Assembly (NCBI RefSeq): GCF_051900535.1
Contig: NZ_JBHZGI010000001.1
Coordinates: 62,001 to 126,000, forward strand
DNA: 64,000 nt
Direction: 5' to 3'
DNA from: Frateuria_A sp051900535
Lineage (GTDB): Bacteria > Pseudomonadota > Gammaproteobacteria > Xanthomonadales > Rhodanobacteraceae
Of the stretch, positions 42,885 through 51,125 are shown in pieces. How positions within the stretch are numbered: position 1 is the stretch's first letter; each line of letters starts with the position of its first letter. The translations under genes were made by a program, and so were the position numbers. Under the pieces are notes generated by a model. The model had not been told where the DNA came from. It ran no database searches and saw only the letters and a program-made list of their open reading frames with translations.

Positions 42885-44384
42885 ATGACGCCTTTGGACG
42901 ATCGTTTGGCCGAGCAACTATCCATGGGCGTGACGGGGCTCGATGACATCATGAATGGCGGGCTTTCGAGAGGCCGGCTGTTCCTGCTCGAAGGCAGCCC
43001 TGGCACGGGAAAGACCACCATAGGACTGCAATTCCTGCTGGCCGGCCGGGACGCGAAGGAACGCGTGCTTTACGTGACCATGTCCGAAACCGAGGACGAG
43101 CTGCGCGCTACCGCCGCGTCCCACGGATGGTCGCTGGACGGGGTGGACATCTTCGAACTGGTGCCGCCGGAAAACCTGCTGGACGAGGCGCAACAGCAGA
43201 GCCTGCTGTACTCGTCCGATCTGGAGCTCGGCGAAACCACCAGCCGAATTTTCGAGGTGTTCGAGCGGATCAAACCCGACCGCGTGGTGCTCGACAGCCT
43301 CTCGGAGATCCGCTTGCTCGCCCAGGGCTCGCTGCGTTATCGACGCCAGATCCTCACGCTCAAGCATTATTTCGCGAAGGCCAGGGCCACCGTGCTGATG
43401 CTCGATGACCTGACCAGCGATAGCAACGACAAGACGGTGCACAGCGTGGCGCATGGAGTCCTGCGCCTGGAGGAACTTTCCCCGGACTACGGCGCCGAGC
43501 GCCGGCGCATGCGCGTCCTGAAATACCGCGGGCGGCATTTCCGCGGCGGCTACCACGATTTCGTGATCCGCCCCGGCGGCGTGCAGGTCTATCCCCGGCT
43601 TGTGTCCGGCGAGCATCACGAGGGCTATTCCCACGACGTGGTGGCGACCCGGTTGCCCAGGCTGAACGCGCTGCTCGGGGGAGGCATCGAGCGCGGATCG
43701 AGCGTGCTGCTGCTGGGGCCTGCGGGCACCGGCAAGTCGCTGCTCGCATTGACCTTCCTGTTAGGAGCCGTCGAGCGCGGCGAGCGCGTGGGCATGTTCA
43801 TCTTCGACGAGGAGCGCGCCTTGCTGTTCCAGCGCGCGCTGGGCGTCGGCATCGACATGCAGCGCATGGTCGACCAGGGACAACTTGTGGTCGAGCAGGT
43901 TGACGCGGCGCAGATGACGCCGGGCGAATTCTCCGCGCGAGTCCGCCAGCACGTGGAGGCCGGCGTGCGTACCGTGGCGATCGATAGCCTCAACGGCTAT
44001 CAGTCCGCGATGCCGGAGGAGCAGGCGCTGGTGCTCCACATCCACGAGCTCCTGCAATACCTCAATCGGCGAGGCGTCACCTCCTTCCTCACCGTGGCCC
44101 AGCATGGCCTGGTGGGTGACATGAAATCGCCCGTGGACGTTACCTACCTCGCCGACACGGTCGTGCTGCTGCGCTACTTCGAGGCGGCCGGGCGTGTCCG
44201 CCGCGCGATCTCGGTAGTGAAGAAGCGCGCGAGCGCGCACGAGGACACCATTCGCGAATACCGCATCGCATCGGACGGTTTCCAGCTGGGCGAACCCCTG
44301 ACCCAGTTCCAGGGCGTCCTTCGGGGTGTACCCACCATGACCGGCGACGAACACGAGCGCCGCCTGATGCCGGACGCGTCGTGA
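42885..44384 (+). CDS. KaiC-like double P-loop ATPase
   Basis: 499 residues. Two KaiC domains, with GSPGTGKT (37-44) and GPAGTGKS (about 278-285), each introduced by GVTGLDDIMNGG-like or LPRLNALLGGG sequence. The Walker B-like strands end in VVLDSLSE and VAIDSLNG. VTMSETEDELR follows the first domain's third strand, as in KaiC-like RAD55 proteins. The stop overlaps the hybrid kinase start (GTGA), so the ATPase and kinase are co-translated and probably interact. This locus is distinct in sequence from the KaiC-like gene at 36593. Confidence 0.88.
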   Translation: MTPLDDRLAEQLSMGVTGLDDIMNGGLSRGRLFLLEGSPGTGKTTIGLQFLLAGRDAKERVLYVTMSETEDELRATAASHGWSLDGVDIFELVPPENLLDEAQQQSLLYSSDLELGETTSRIFEVFERIKPDRVVLDSLSEIRLLAQGSLRYRRQILTLKHYFAKARATVLMLDDLTSDSNDKTVHSVAHGVLRLEELSPDYGAERRRMRVLKYRGRHFRGGYHDFVIRPGGVQVYPRLVSGEHHEGYSHDVVATRLPRLNALLGGGIERGSSVLLLGPAGTGKSLLALTFLLGAVERGERVGMFIFDEERALLFQRALGVGIDMQRMVDQGQLVVEQVDAAQMTPGEFSARVRQHVEAGVRTVAIDSLNGYQSAMPEEQALVLHIHELLQYLNRRGVTSFLTVAQHGLVGDMKSPVDVTYLADTVVLLRYFEAAGRVRRAISVVKKRASAHEDTIREYRIASDGFQLGEPLTQFQGVLRGVPTMTGDEHERRLMPDAS

Positions 44385-46414
44385 TTCCCCACCTCTCCGA
44401 ACGCATCCTGGTCCACGCGCCGCGTGGGCGCGACGCGCAGATCGCTGCGGCCATCCTGGCCGAGGCCCATCTGCGCTCGGTTGCCTGCCCGACGCTCGAA
44501 GCGCTGGTGGAAGGCATGGCTGCCGGCGCGGGCACCGCACTGGTGACCGAGGAAAGCCTGCTCGAAGCGAATCTGCATCCGCTATCGGCATGGCTGGAAG
44601 CGCAGCCGCAATGGTCTGATTTCCCGTTCATCCTGGTGACCAGCCGCGGCGGCATCGAGCGCAATCCGGCGGCGGGCCGCCTGCTCACCGTGCTGGGCAA
44701 CGTCACCTTCCTCGAGCGACCGTTCCACCCGACGACGCTGGTCAGCCTGGCGCAAGCCGCCTTGCGTGGCCGCCGCAGGCAATACGAGGCCCGGGAAAGG
44801 CTAACGGCCCTATACGACAGCGAGCAGCGTTTCCGCGCGGCGATCCGGGCGGTGCAGGGCGTGCTGTGGACCAACAACGCCGCCGGCCGGATGGAGGGTG
44901 AGCAGCCCGGATGGTCCGCGCTGACCGGACAGAGCCTCGGGGAATACCTCGGCTACGGCTGGGTCGCGGCCGTGCACCCCGACGATGTGCCTCGCACCTT
45001 GGCGACCTGGGAGCAGGCACTGGCTGCGCAGCACACGTTCCAGGTCGAGCACCGCCTGCGTACGGCCCAGGGCCAGTGGCGAACCTTCAGCGTCAGGGCT
45101 ATTCCCACGTTCGACCGCGAAGGCAAGATCCGTGAATGGGTCGGCGTGCATACCGATGTCACCGAGCAACGGGCGACCGAACAGTCGCTGCGCGAGCTCA
45201 CCGCGACGCTCGAACAGCGCGTGCGCGAGGAAACCGCTGCCCGCCAGGAAGCGCTGGCCAAGCTGCACGAGGCGCAGAAGCTCGAAACCATCGGCCAGCT
45301 CACCGGCGGCGTCGCGCACGACTTCAACAACCTGCTGATGCCGATCACCGGCGCGCTGGACCTGCTGCAGAGGCGCTTCGCCGATGTGGATGCACGTGCC
45401 GGACGGTTGATCGACGGCGCCCTGCAATCGGCCGAGCGTGCGAAGACCCTGGTGCAGCGTTTGCTGGGTTTTGCGCGGCGCCAGACCCTGCAGACGCAGG
45501 CCGTCGATCTGGAGAGGCTGCTGGAGGGCATGCACGACCTGATCAGGAGTTCGGTCGGATCGACCATCGAATTGCACACGGTCTGCCCGGCCCACCTGCC
45601 ACAGGCCGTGGCCGATCCCAACCAGTTGGAGCTGGCGCTCCTCAACCTCTGCGTCAACGCGCGCGACGCCATGCCCAAGGGCGGCACGCTCACCGTCGCG
45701 GCCGATGTGGTGGCGCCGGGCCCGGAACAGTCGGAACTGACCCAGCGCGAATACGTGCGCGTGTCCGTGACCGATACGGGTACCGGCATGGACCAGCAGA
45801 CCCTGGCGCGTGCCATCGAACCGTTCTTCTCGACCAAGGAAACCGGCCGCGGCACCGGCCTGGGCCTGTCCATGGTGCATGGACTGGCCGGACAACTCGG
45901 CGGCCACTTCGCGATCTCCAGCACGCCCGGCAAGGGCACGCGCGTGGAGCTGTGGCTGCCCAAGGCATCGGGAGCCACCGCGTCGGCCAGGCGCGAGACG
46001 CAGCCGGAGCGACTCCGTGCGCCTATCCGTGCCCTCGATGTGCTGCTCGTGGACGACGAACAGCTGGTGCGCGATGGCACGGCTGCGATGCTGCGCGAAC
46101 TCGGCCACCGCGTGGTGGAGGTCGGCGGCGCAGGCGAAGCACTCGAAAAACTCCAGGATGGCCTGCAGATCGACGTGGTCGTGACCGACTACAAGATGCC
46201 GCGCATGGACGGCGCGGAACTCGCGCGCCGACTGCGCAGCGTGCAGCCGAGCCTGCCTGTCCTGCTGATCACCGGCTACAGCGGCCATGCGGACGACACC
46301 CACGGGCTGTCGCGCCTGGCCAAGCCCTTCCGCCAGGCCGACATCGCGGCCGCGCTGGAGGAACTGATGCCGTCGGCCACCGCAGCCATCACTGTCGGCA
46401 CGCTGGAGGGGTGA
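44381..46414 (+). CDS. Hybrid sensor histidine kinase (pseudo-receiver-PAS-HisKA-HATPase-receiver)
   Basis: 677 residues, no membrane segments, so a cytoplasmic sensor. The N-terminal 130 residues look like a receiver without the phospho-acceptor (VTEESL at the expected place). A PAS domain (about 145-275) ends in GVHTDVTEQR. A coiled coil leads to HisKA with His in GGVAHDFNNLL, the N box NLCVNARDAM, G boxes DTGTGM and GTGLGLSMV, and a C-terminal receiver with Asp in VVTDYKMPRMDG. The start is GTG at 44381, coupled to the KaiC-like gene. Confidence 0.9.
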   Translation: MIPHLSERILVHAPRGRDAQIAAAILAEAHLRSVACPTLEALVEGMAAGAGTALVTEESLLEANLHPLSAWLEAQPQWSDFPFILVTSRGGIERNPAAGRLLTVLGNVTFLERPFHPTTLVSLAQAALRGRRRQYEARERLTALYDSEQRFRAAIRAVQGVLWTNNAAGRMEGEQPGWSALTGQSLGEYLGYGWVAAVHPDDVPRTLATWEQALAAQHTFQVEHRLRTAQGQWRTFSVRAIPTFDREGKIREWVGVHTDVTEQRATEQSLRELTATLEQRVREETAARQEALAKLHEAQKLETIGQLTGGVAHDFNNLLMPITGALDLLQRRFADVDARAGRLIDGALQSAERAKTLVQRLLGFARRQTLQTQAVDLERLLEGMHDLIRSSVGSTIELHTVCPAHLPQAVADPNQLELALLNLCVNARDAMPKGGTLTVAADVVAPGPEQSELTQREYVRVSVTDTGTGMDQQTLARAIEPFFSTKETGRGTGLGLSMVHGLAGQLGGHFAISSTPGKGTRVELWLPKASGATASARRETQPERLRAPIRALDVLLVDDEQLVRDGTAAMLRELGHRVVEVGGAGEALEKLQDGLQIDVVVTDYKMPRMDGAELARRLRSVQPSLPVLLITGYSGHADDTHGLSRLAKPFRQADIAAALEELMPSATAAITVGTLEG

Positions 46415-46523
46415 TTCTTCCCGACGTCAGGCCTTTTCCTCTGGCGACACGGGACATCATGCGCGGTGGACACGGATCGGCATGAGATGCGTGCGAGAGG
46501 CGGCGGGCCCGCGTGCGCTGGCG

Positions 46524-48041
46524 CTAGGCCCGCATGCTGCCGGTGTCCAGGTAGCGCTGATGCCAGGACAGTGCCTCGGTCAGCAGCGAGGGCGACTGCT
46601 GTCCGTAGGAATGCGCCCGTGCGCGCTCGAAGTAGTCGGCCAGCGCCGGTCGGTAGTCGGGATGCGCACAGCGGTCGATGATCAACCGCGCACGCTGTTT
46701 GGGCGAGAGCCCGCGCAGGTCGGCCAGCCCTTGCTCGGTGACGATCACCTGCACGTCCTGCGGGATGTGGTCCACGTGGCTGGCCTGCGGCACGATCGCG
46801 GAGATGCGCCCGTCCTTGGCGGTCGAAGGCGTCATGAAGATCGAGATGTAGGCGTTGCGCGCGAAGTCGCCCGATCCGCCGATGCCGTTCTGGATGCGCG
46901 AACCCATCACGTGGGTGGAATTGACCGCGCCGTAGATGTCCGCCTCGATCAGCCCGTTCATTGCCAGGCAACCGAGCCGGCGGATCACTTCGGGGTGATT
47001 GCTGATCTCCTGCGGGCGCAGCAGGATGTGGTCGCGATAGCGGGCCACGTTGGCGTTGAAGTTGGCCGCCGCCTCCGGGCTGAGCGAGAAACCGGTTGCC
47101 GAGATCACGCCCAGCCGGCCGGCCGCCAGCAGGTCGAGCATGCCGTCCTGGATCACCTCGGTGTAGGCGTTCATGCGCTCGAACGGGCTGTCGAGCAGGC
47201 CACCCAGCACCGCGTTGGGAATGTTGCCCACGCCCGACTGGATCGGCAGTAGCGCGGCCGGCAGGCGCCCGACCTTCACCTCGTGGCGCAGGAATTCGAG
47301 CAGGTGGCCGGCAATCGCGCGGGCAGCCGCGTCCGGCGCCCGGAAGGGGAGGTTGCGATCCGGCGCATCGGTTTCCACCACCGCGACCACCTTGTCCGGA
47401 TCGCAGCGCAGGTACGGCTCGCCGATGCGGTCGCCTGGCCGGACGATAGGAATGGGTACGCGGTTCGGCGGCAGCGCGGTGCCGTAGTAGATGTCGTGCA
47501 TTCCGTCGAGCGCCGCGCTCTGCCAGCGGTTGACCTCCACGATCACCTGGCGCGCCTGGTCGATCCAGGTCTTGTTGTTGCCGACCGAGGACGAGGGCAC
47601 CAGCGCCCCGTCGGCCGTGATGCCGCTGACCTCGATCACCGCCGTGTCCAGCGGCCCCAGGAAACCCTGCCAGGCCATCGGCGCGACCTGGCTCAGGTGC
47701 AGGTCGAAATACTCCATGCGCCCGGAATTGATCTGCTCGCGTACCAGCGGATCGGAGTTGTACGGCAGGCGAAACTCGATACCCTCGGCCCGCGCCAGCG
47801 CGCCGTCCAGCTCCGGCCCGGTCGACGCCCCGGTCCACACCCGCACGCGGAACGGCCGCCCGGCCGCATGCTCGGCCTCGATACGCGCCGCCAGCGCCAT
47901 CGGCACGGCCTTTGGATAGCCCGAGCCGGTGAAGCCGCTCATCCCCACCGCACTGCCCGGCGCGATGAAGCGCGCCGCCTGGTCGGCGTCCATCACCTTC
48001 CCGCGCAGACGCGCACACTGGATTCGCTGTCCGTCGTTCAC
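46524..48041 (-). CDS. Acetyl-CoA hydrolase / succinyl-CoA:acetate CoA-transferase family
   Basis: 505 residues, cytoplasmic. It moves CoA between acyl groups (acetate and succinate are the known substrates in AarC/Ach1 relatives). Motifs: GSAVGMSGFTGSGYPKAVP, SGVGNIPNAVLGGL, TEVIQDGMLDL with the likely catalytic Glu, and MGSRIQNGIGGSGDFARNA. GTG at 48041 is taken as the start because GAGGAG lies about eight bases upstream; ATG at 47993 is an alternative. It could run a modified TCA cycle or detoxify acetate; the context does not decide. Confidence 0.9.
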   Translation of the reverse strand: MNDGQRIQCARLRGKVMDADQAARFIAPGSAVGMSGFTGSGYPKAVPMALAARIEAEHAAGRPFRVRVWTGASTGPELDGALARAEGIEFRLPYNSDPLVREQINSGRMEYFDLHLSQVAPMAWQGFLGPLDTAVIEVSGITADGALVPSSSVGNNKTWIDQARQVIVEVNRWQSAALDGMHDIYYGTALPPNRVPIPIVRPGDRIGEPYLRCDPDKVVAVVETDAPDRNLPFRAPDAAARAIAGHLLEFLRHEVKVGRLPAALLPIQSGVGNIPNAVLGGLLDSPFERMNAYTEVIQDGMLDLLAAGRLGVISATGFSLSPEAAANFNANVARYRDHILLRPQEISNHPEVIRRLGCLAMNGLIEADIYGAVNSTHVMGSRIQNGIGGSGDFARNAYISIFMTPSTAKDGRISAIVPQASHVDHIPQDVQVIVTEQGLADLRGLSPKQRARLIIDRCAHPDYRPALADYFERARAHSYGQQSPSLLTEALSWHQRYLDTGSMRA

Positions 48042-48337
48042 CGTCGTCTCCTCGCAACTGCTGCTGCGGCGGAGGCACGCTACGCCCTTCGCTGCGGCGG
48101 GTATGTGTGCGCATGGATTCGATAACGCCGCGAGCATGACGGGCGTCTAGCAGCCGGCCCGATTTGTCGGTCATCCCGACGCTGGGCATCCGCGGCCACG
48201 GAACGGCGCGCCCGCGCCGCGCGCCGCCGTTCGCCACCGACAAGGATGTCCGTGGCTCTATCGATTTATTAACGAATCATGTGCGGACACCTAACGTTGA
48301 AGTCACATACCTTGCGTCGTGATGTAGGTAGCGGCGC

Positions 48338-49342
48338 ATGGAAAACCTGATCGTCAGGGTACTGTCCCGCAAGCGGCCTCCCGCCGCCGTGGGCTACGTC
48401 GTGGCGCTCGGGCTGGTGCTTGCGGTACTGCTGTTCGAGTACATGTATCGCCCCGCGTTGCACCGCTACCTGCCGTTCCTGCCGGTGGTGTTCGTGTCGG
48501 CGCTGTTTTTCGGGCGCCCCGCCGGTCTCTTCGCCACTTTCCTCAGCGCCGCTCTCGGCGACGACGTGATCAGCCTCCTGCGGGACGGTGTCGCGCCGCA
48601 GCCGACCGAAACGCTGTTTATCGTGCTGTACGTCTCGGTCGGCTGCGCCACCGCGTGGCTGATCGAAGCGCTGCGCTCAGCCGTCTGCAAGCTGCTCGAC
48701 GCAGAGGAGGAAACCTCGCTGCTGCTGGACGAACTGGCCCACCGCACCCGCAACGACCTGATGATGATCTCCTCGGTGCTCAACCTGCAGGCCATGCGCC
48801 AGAGCGACCCGCACGCGCGTGAAGCGCTCGAGTCAGCGGTAGCGCGCGTGCGCGTGATCGCCGAAGCCCAGGAGCGCCTGCGCAAATCCGGCAAGCAGGG
48901 CGAAGTGGAAGTGGCCGCCTACCTGCGCGCGCTCGGCCACGGCCTGGCCGAACTGCTGCGCGACGTCCGCCCGATCCGCGTACGCGTCCTGGCCACTCCC
49001 ATGTCTGTCGACGCCCCGGTCGCCGTGTCCATCGGCCTCATAGCCAACGAACTGGTCACCAACGCCTTCAAGTACGCCTTCCCGGACGGGCAGGGCGGCA
49101 CCGTGCAGATCACCTTGCAACCCTCAAGTGACGGCGTCGTCCTGAGCGTGGAAGACGACGGCGTGGGCATCCCGCCGACAAAGAAGGACGGCCTGGGCAC
49201 CCGCCTGGTGCAACTGCTTGCATCGCACCTGGGCGGACACGTCGAACGCGTGCATCAACCACGCGGGCATTGTGTGCGGGTGCTGCTGCCGATCAAGCCT
49301 ATCCAGTCTCCGCCCGCTGCGGCCGAGGTCGACTCCGTCTAG
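48338..49342 (+). CDS. Membrane sensor histidine kinase, DUF4118 + HisKA_2
   Basis: 334 residues. Three to four N-terminal membrane helices (AVGYVVALGLVLAVLLF; YLPFLPVVFVSALFFG; LFATFLSAALG; TLFIVLYVSVGCATAWLI) form a DUF4118-like unit as in KdpD. The kinase core has His in DELAHRTRNDLMMISSVLNLQ (HisKA_2), the N box LIANELVTNAFKYAF and G boxes DDGVGIP and GLGTRLV. No receiver gene is adjacent. Upstream 48042-48337 (296 bases) holds divergent promoters only, as far as I can see. Confidence 0.88.
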   Translation: MENLIVRVLSRKRPPAAVGYVVALGLVLAVLLFEYMYRPALHRYLPFLPVVFVSALFFGRPAGLFATFLSAALGDDVISLLRDGVAPQPTETLFIVLYVSVGCATAWLIEALRSAVCKLLDAEEETSLLLDELAHRTRNDLMMISSVLNLQAMRQSDPHAREALESAVARVRVIAEAQERLRKSGKQGEVEVAAYLRALGHGLAELLRDVRPIRVRVLATPMSVDAPVAVSIGLIANELVTNAFKYAFPDGQGGTVQITLQPSSDGVVLSVEDDGVGIPPTKKDGLGTRLVQLLASHLGGHVERVHQPRGHCVRVLLPIKPIQSPPAAAEVDSV

Positions 49343-49613
49343 TACGGCCTGTCTCGGAAGGGAGGTCGCACTCGCCACCTTGAACCGCGAGCGCGCCCGT
49401 CTGCCTGCTTGCGCTACGAGGCCGGCCGTGCGTCGCATGCGCCAATGTTCGACTGGAAGAATCACTGACGACGTCGGCGGCCCCGCAGCCAACGCCGAGT
49501 GGCGCACGGAGGCAGGCAACCTGTGGGCGTTGGGGCGGGGAGGGGCATCGGGCGAAGTCGGGCTCCCGGCACGAGCGGCAGCCGTGCATGCGGCACGATC
49601 GCCTGCCACACGG

Positions 49614-49973
49614 TCAGTGCGCCTGATGCATCTGCGCCTGTTCACCCTGCATCGGGCCACGAAAACCACTCGCAACCGAGGCCGCCCGGCGGAAGGCATC
49701 GGCCATTGCAGTCCCCGGAATCGCCAGCACGGTTTTCAGGTCGGTGACGCCACCGGCCGCGGCGGCGGCGATCGTTGACACGGCCACGCCCTCGTCGGGC
49801 CCTTCGGACACGACCAGGAAATCGTAGTCACCGAACGTCATGTAGTAGCCAAGCAGCTTGCCGCCCGTGGCGGCGAACAGCTTCTCCACTTCCTTCGAGC
49901 GGTCCTGCGGATGGCTCACCATGCTCCGGATGGCGTCCGTGGTGTAACGGCCTTGGGTGATGAAGGTGGGCAT
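49614..49973 (-). CDS. GYD domain protein
   Basis: 119 residues, cytoplasmic. MPTFITQGRYTTDAIRSM and LLGYYMTFGDYDFLVVSEGPDE are the hallmarks of the GYD family, small ferredoxin-fold proteins of unknown function, often regulated with stress genes. The start at 49973 gives the standard N-terminus. Stands alone. Confidence 0.85.
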   Translation of the reverse strand: MPTFITQGRYTTDAIRSMVSHPQDRSKEVEKLFAATGGKLLGYYMTFGDYDFLVVSEGPDEGVAVSTIAAAAAGGVTDLKTVLAIPGTAMADAFRRAASVASGFRGPMQGEQAQMHQAH

Positions 49974-50412
49974 CGTAGTGCTCCGCAGGTGGGGGAGGTC
50001 GATGCTCGCACCCGTGGGTGAGGGGCTTTTGATGCAGGTCAAACATCGTGGCCTGGGCAAAAGCCTGCAGGCGCAACGCTTCGCCGCTTCCCTACGATCT
50101 GAAGGTTGAGGACCGTTGCAGCCGAGCGGCGTGCGGACATGCTTGATCCAAGCTGTGGCGGGTTTCTCGCGCTCAGGACGCCAGGGAAGTCAACCTGACC
50201 CCGTTCGTTCAAACAGGTGTGGTCGAGGCTGTACCCACGCCCGAACCGGCGTAAGCACGCCCAGGCGTTTAGCTCCGAGGAGCCCCGCGTCGCGGGGCTT
50301 TCTTTTGCCTGGTGCCTACGAGCGAGTAGATAGCTTCCCTTTTTGCGAGTGGAAGTTGCCTACCGTTCCGTAGGGGTTATCCTGCCCTGAGCTTTCGGGG
50401 GAAAGGACAATC
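49974..50412. other. Intergenic region with possible small RNA
   Basis: 439 bases without a supported protein gene. A clear terminator stands at 50281-50306, with no coding sequence upstream that needs it on the plus strand. From about 50110 to 50280 there are several short inverted pairs and C-rich single-stranded candidates (TGACCCCG, TACCCACGCCCG). It fits a small RNA gene but matches no family I recognise (not 6S, tmRNA, RNase P or SRP). Confidence 0.35.
50281..50306 (+). terminator. Intrinsic terminator
   Basis: AGCCCCGCG, short loop, CGGGGCT then TTCTTTT. It may end a small RNA transcribed from about 50110. Confidence 0.75.
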
Positions 50413-51021
50413 ATGCAGCGCTGGCTTATCGCCGCCGCTGTCGCCTACGCAGCTCTCATAGGTTGCACCGAGGCGCCAGAGGACGGCACCGCAATTGCCG
50501 CACGTCGGCCACAACAGGCTGGCCAACCAATCGATCCACTGGTGACTGCCGGCCATTTGGCCGTCATCGATGCTGCCGCACTTGCCGGCGACCAGCGCGC
50601 CATTCAGACACACACCCAGGCTATGCAGAAGGACATGCTCCGTTCCATGCGTGTGCCGGATCCAGCGCAGCCCATCGACCATGAAGCCGCCCGCGCTGCC
50701 GTCCATCCGCTACCGGGTGTGCGCTCAAGTATCTGGGTCGACCGCACCAATCTGCTCGTGATGGTTGGTGGAAGCCGTTACCGCAGCATGGAGACCATCG
50801 ACCGGGTGTGCCTTGCGCTGGAACCCCTTGGTGACACCCTCGCCGTGGTGGTCAACCTGCAGGACGCCACTGCCACAACCTTCGAGGGCGCCGACACCCT
50901 CTCGCGCAACTGCCAACTAGCCGAAGGTGAGCGGGCGCTTTTGCAGCCAAAGCGGCAGGTGGATGTGCTCGATCCAAAGCTGCGCAGGGTATTTCAGACT
51001 CAGCAGGCGGTCGCGAGGTAA
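50413..51021 (+). CDS. Predicted lipoprotein of unknown function
   Basis: 202 residues. Signal peptide with lipobox (MQRWLIAAAVAYAALIGC), lipid attachment at Cys18. GGGGGAAAGGA precedes the ATG at 50413. The mature protein has no recognised domain; the centre (SIWVDRTNLLVMVGGSRYRSMETIDRVCLALEPLGDTLAVVVNLQDATA) is likely alpha/beta. It lies just upstream of the restriction cluster but on the evidence is not part of it. Confidence 0.7.
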   Translation: MQRWLIAAAVAYAALIGCTEAPEDGTAIAARRPQQAGQPIDPLVTAGHLAVIDAAALAGDQRAIQTHTQAMQKDMLRSMRVPDPAQPIDHEAARAAVHPLPGVRSSIWVDRTNLLVMVGGSRYRSMETIDRVCLALEPLGDTLAVVVNLQDATATTFEGADTLSRNCQLAEGERALLQPKRQVDVLDPKLRRVFQTQQAVAR

Positions 51022-51125
51022 AGCTACCCCTACAACCCGAGCGCACTACAGCCTCCTGTTTTGGCAATGCATACAATGCAGAGGATTGTGCGCAGCGTTG
51101 GCGCAACAAATGGGACAACAACCAA

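Noticed and set aside
36232..46414. True circadian clock operon kaiABC
   Set aside because: No KaiA- or KaiB-like gene is near either KaiC-like gene; names should stay KaiC-like.
50110..50306. 6S RNA, tmRNA, RNase P or SRP RNA
   Set aside because: None of the conserved cores could be found (no tRNA-like 3' end, no GAAA/GGAG SRP loop, no P4 signature).
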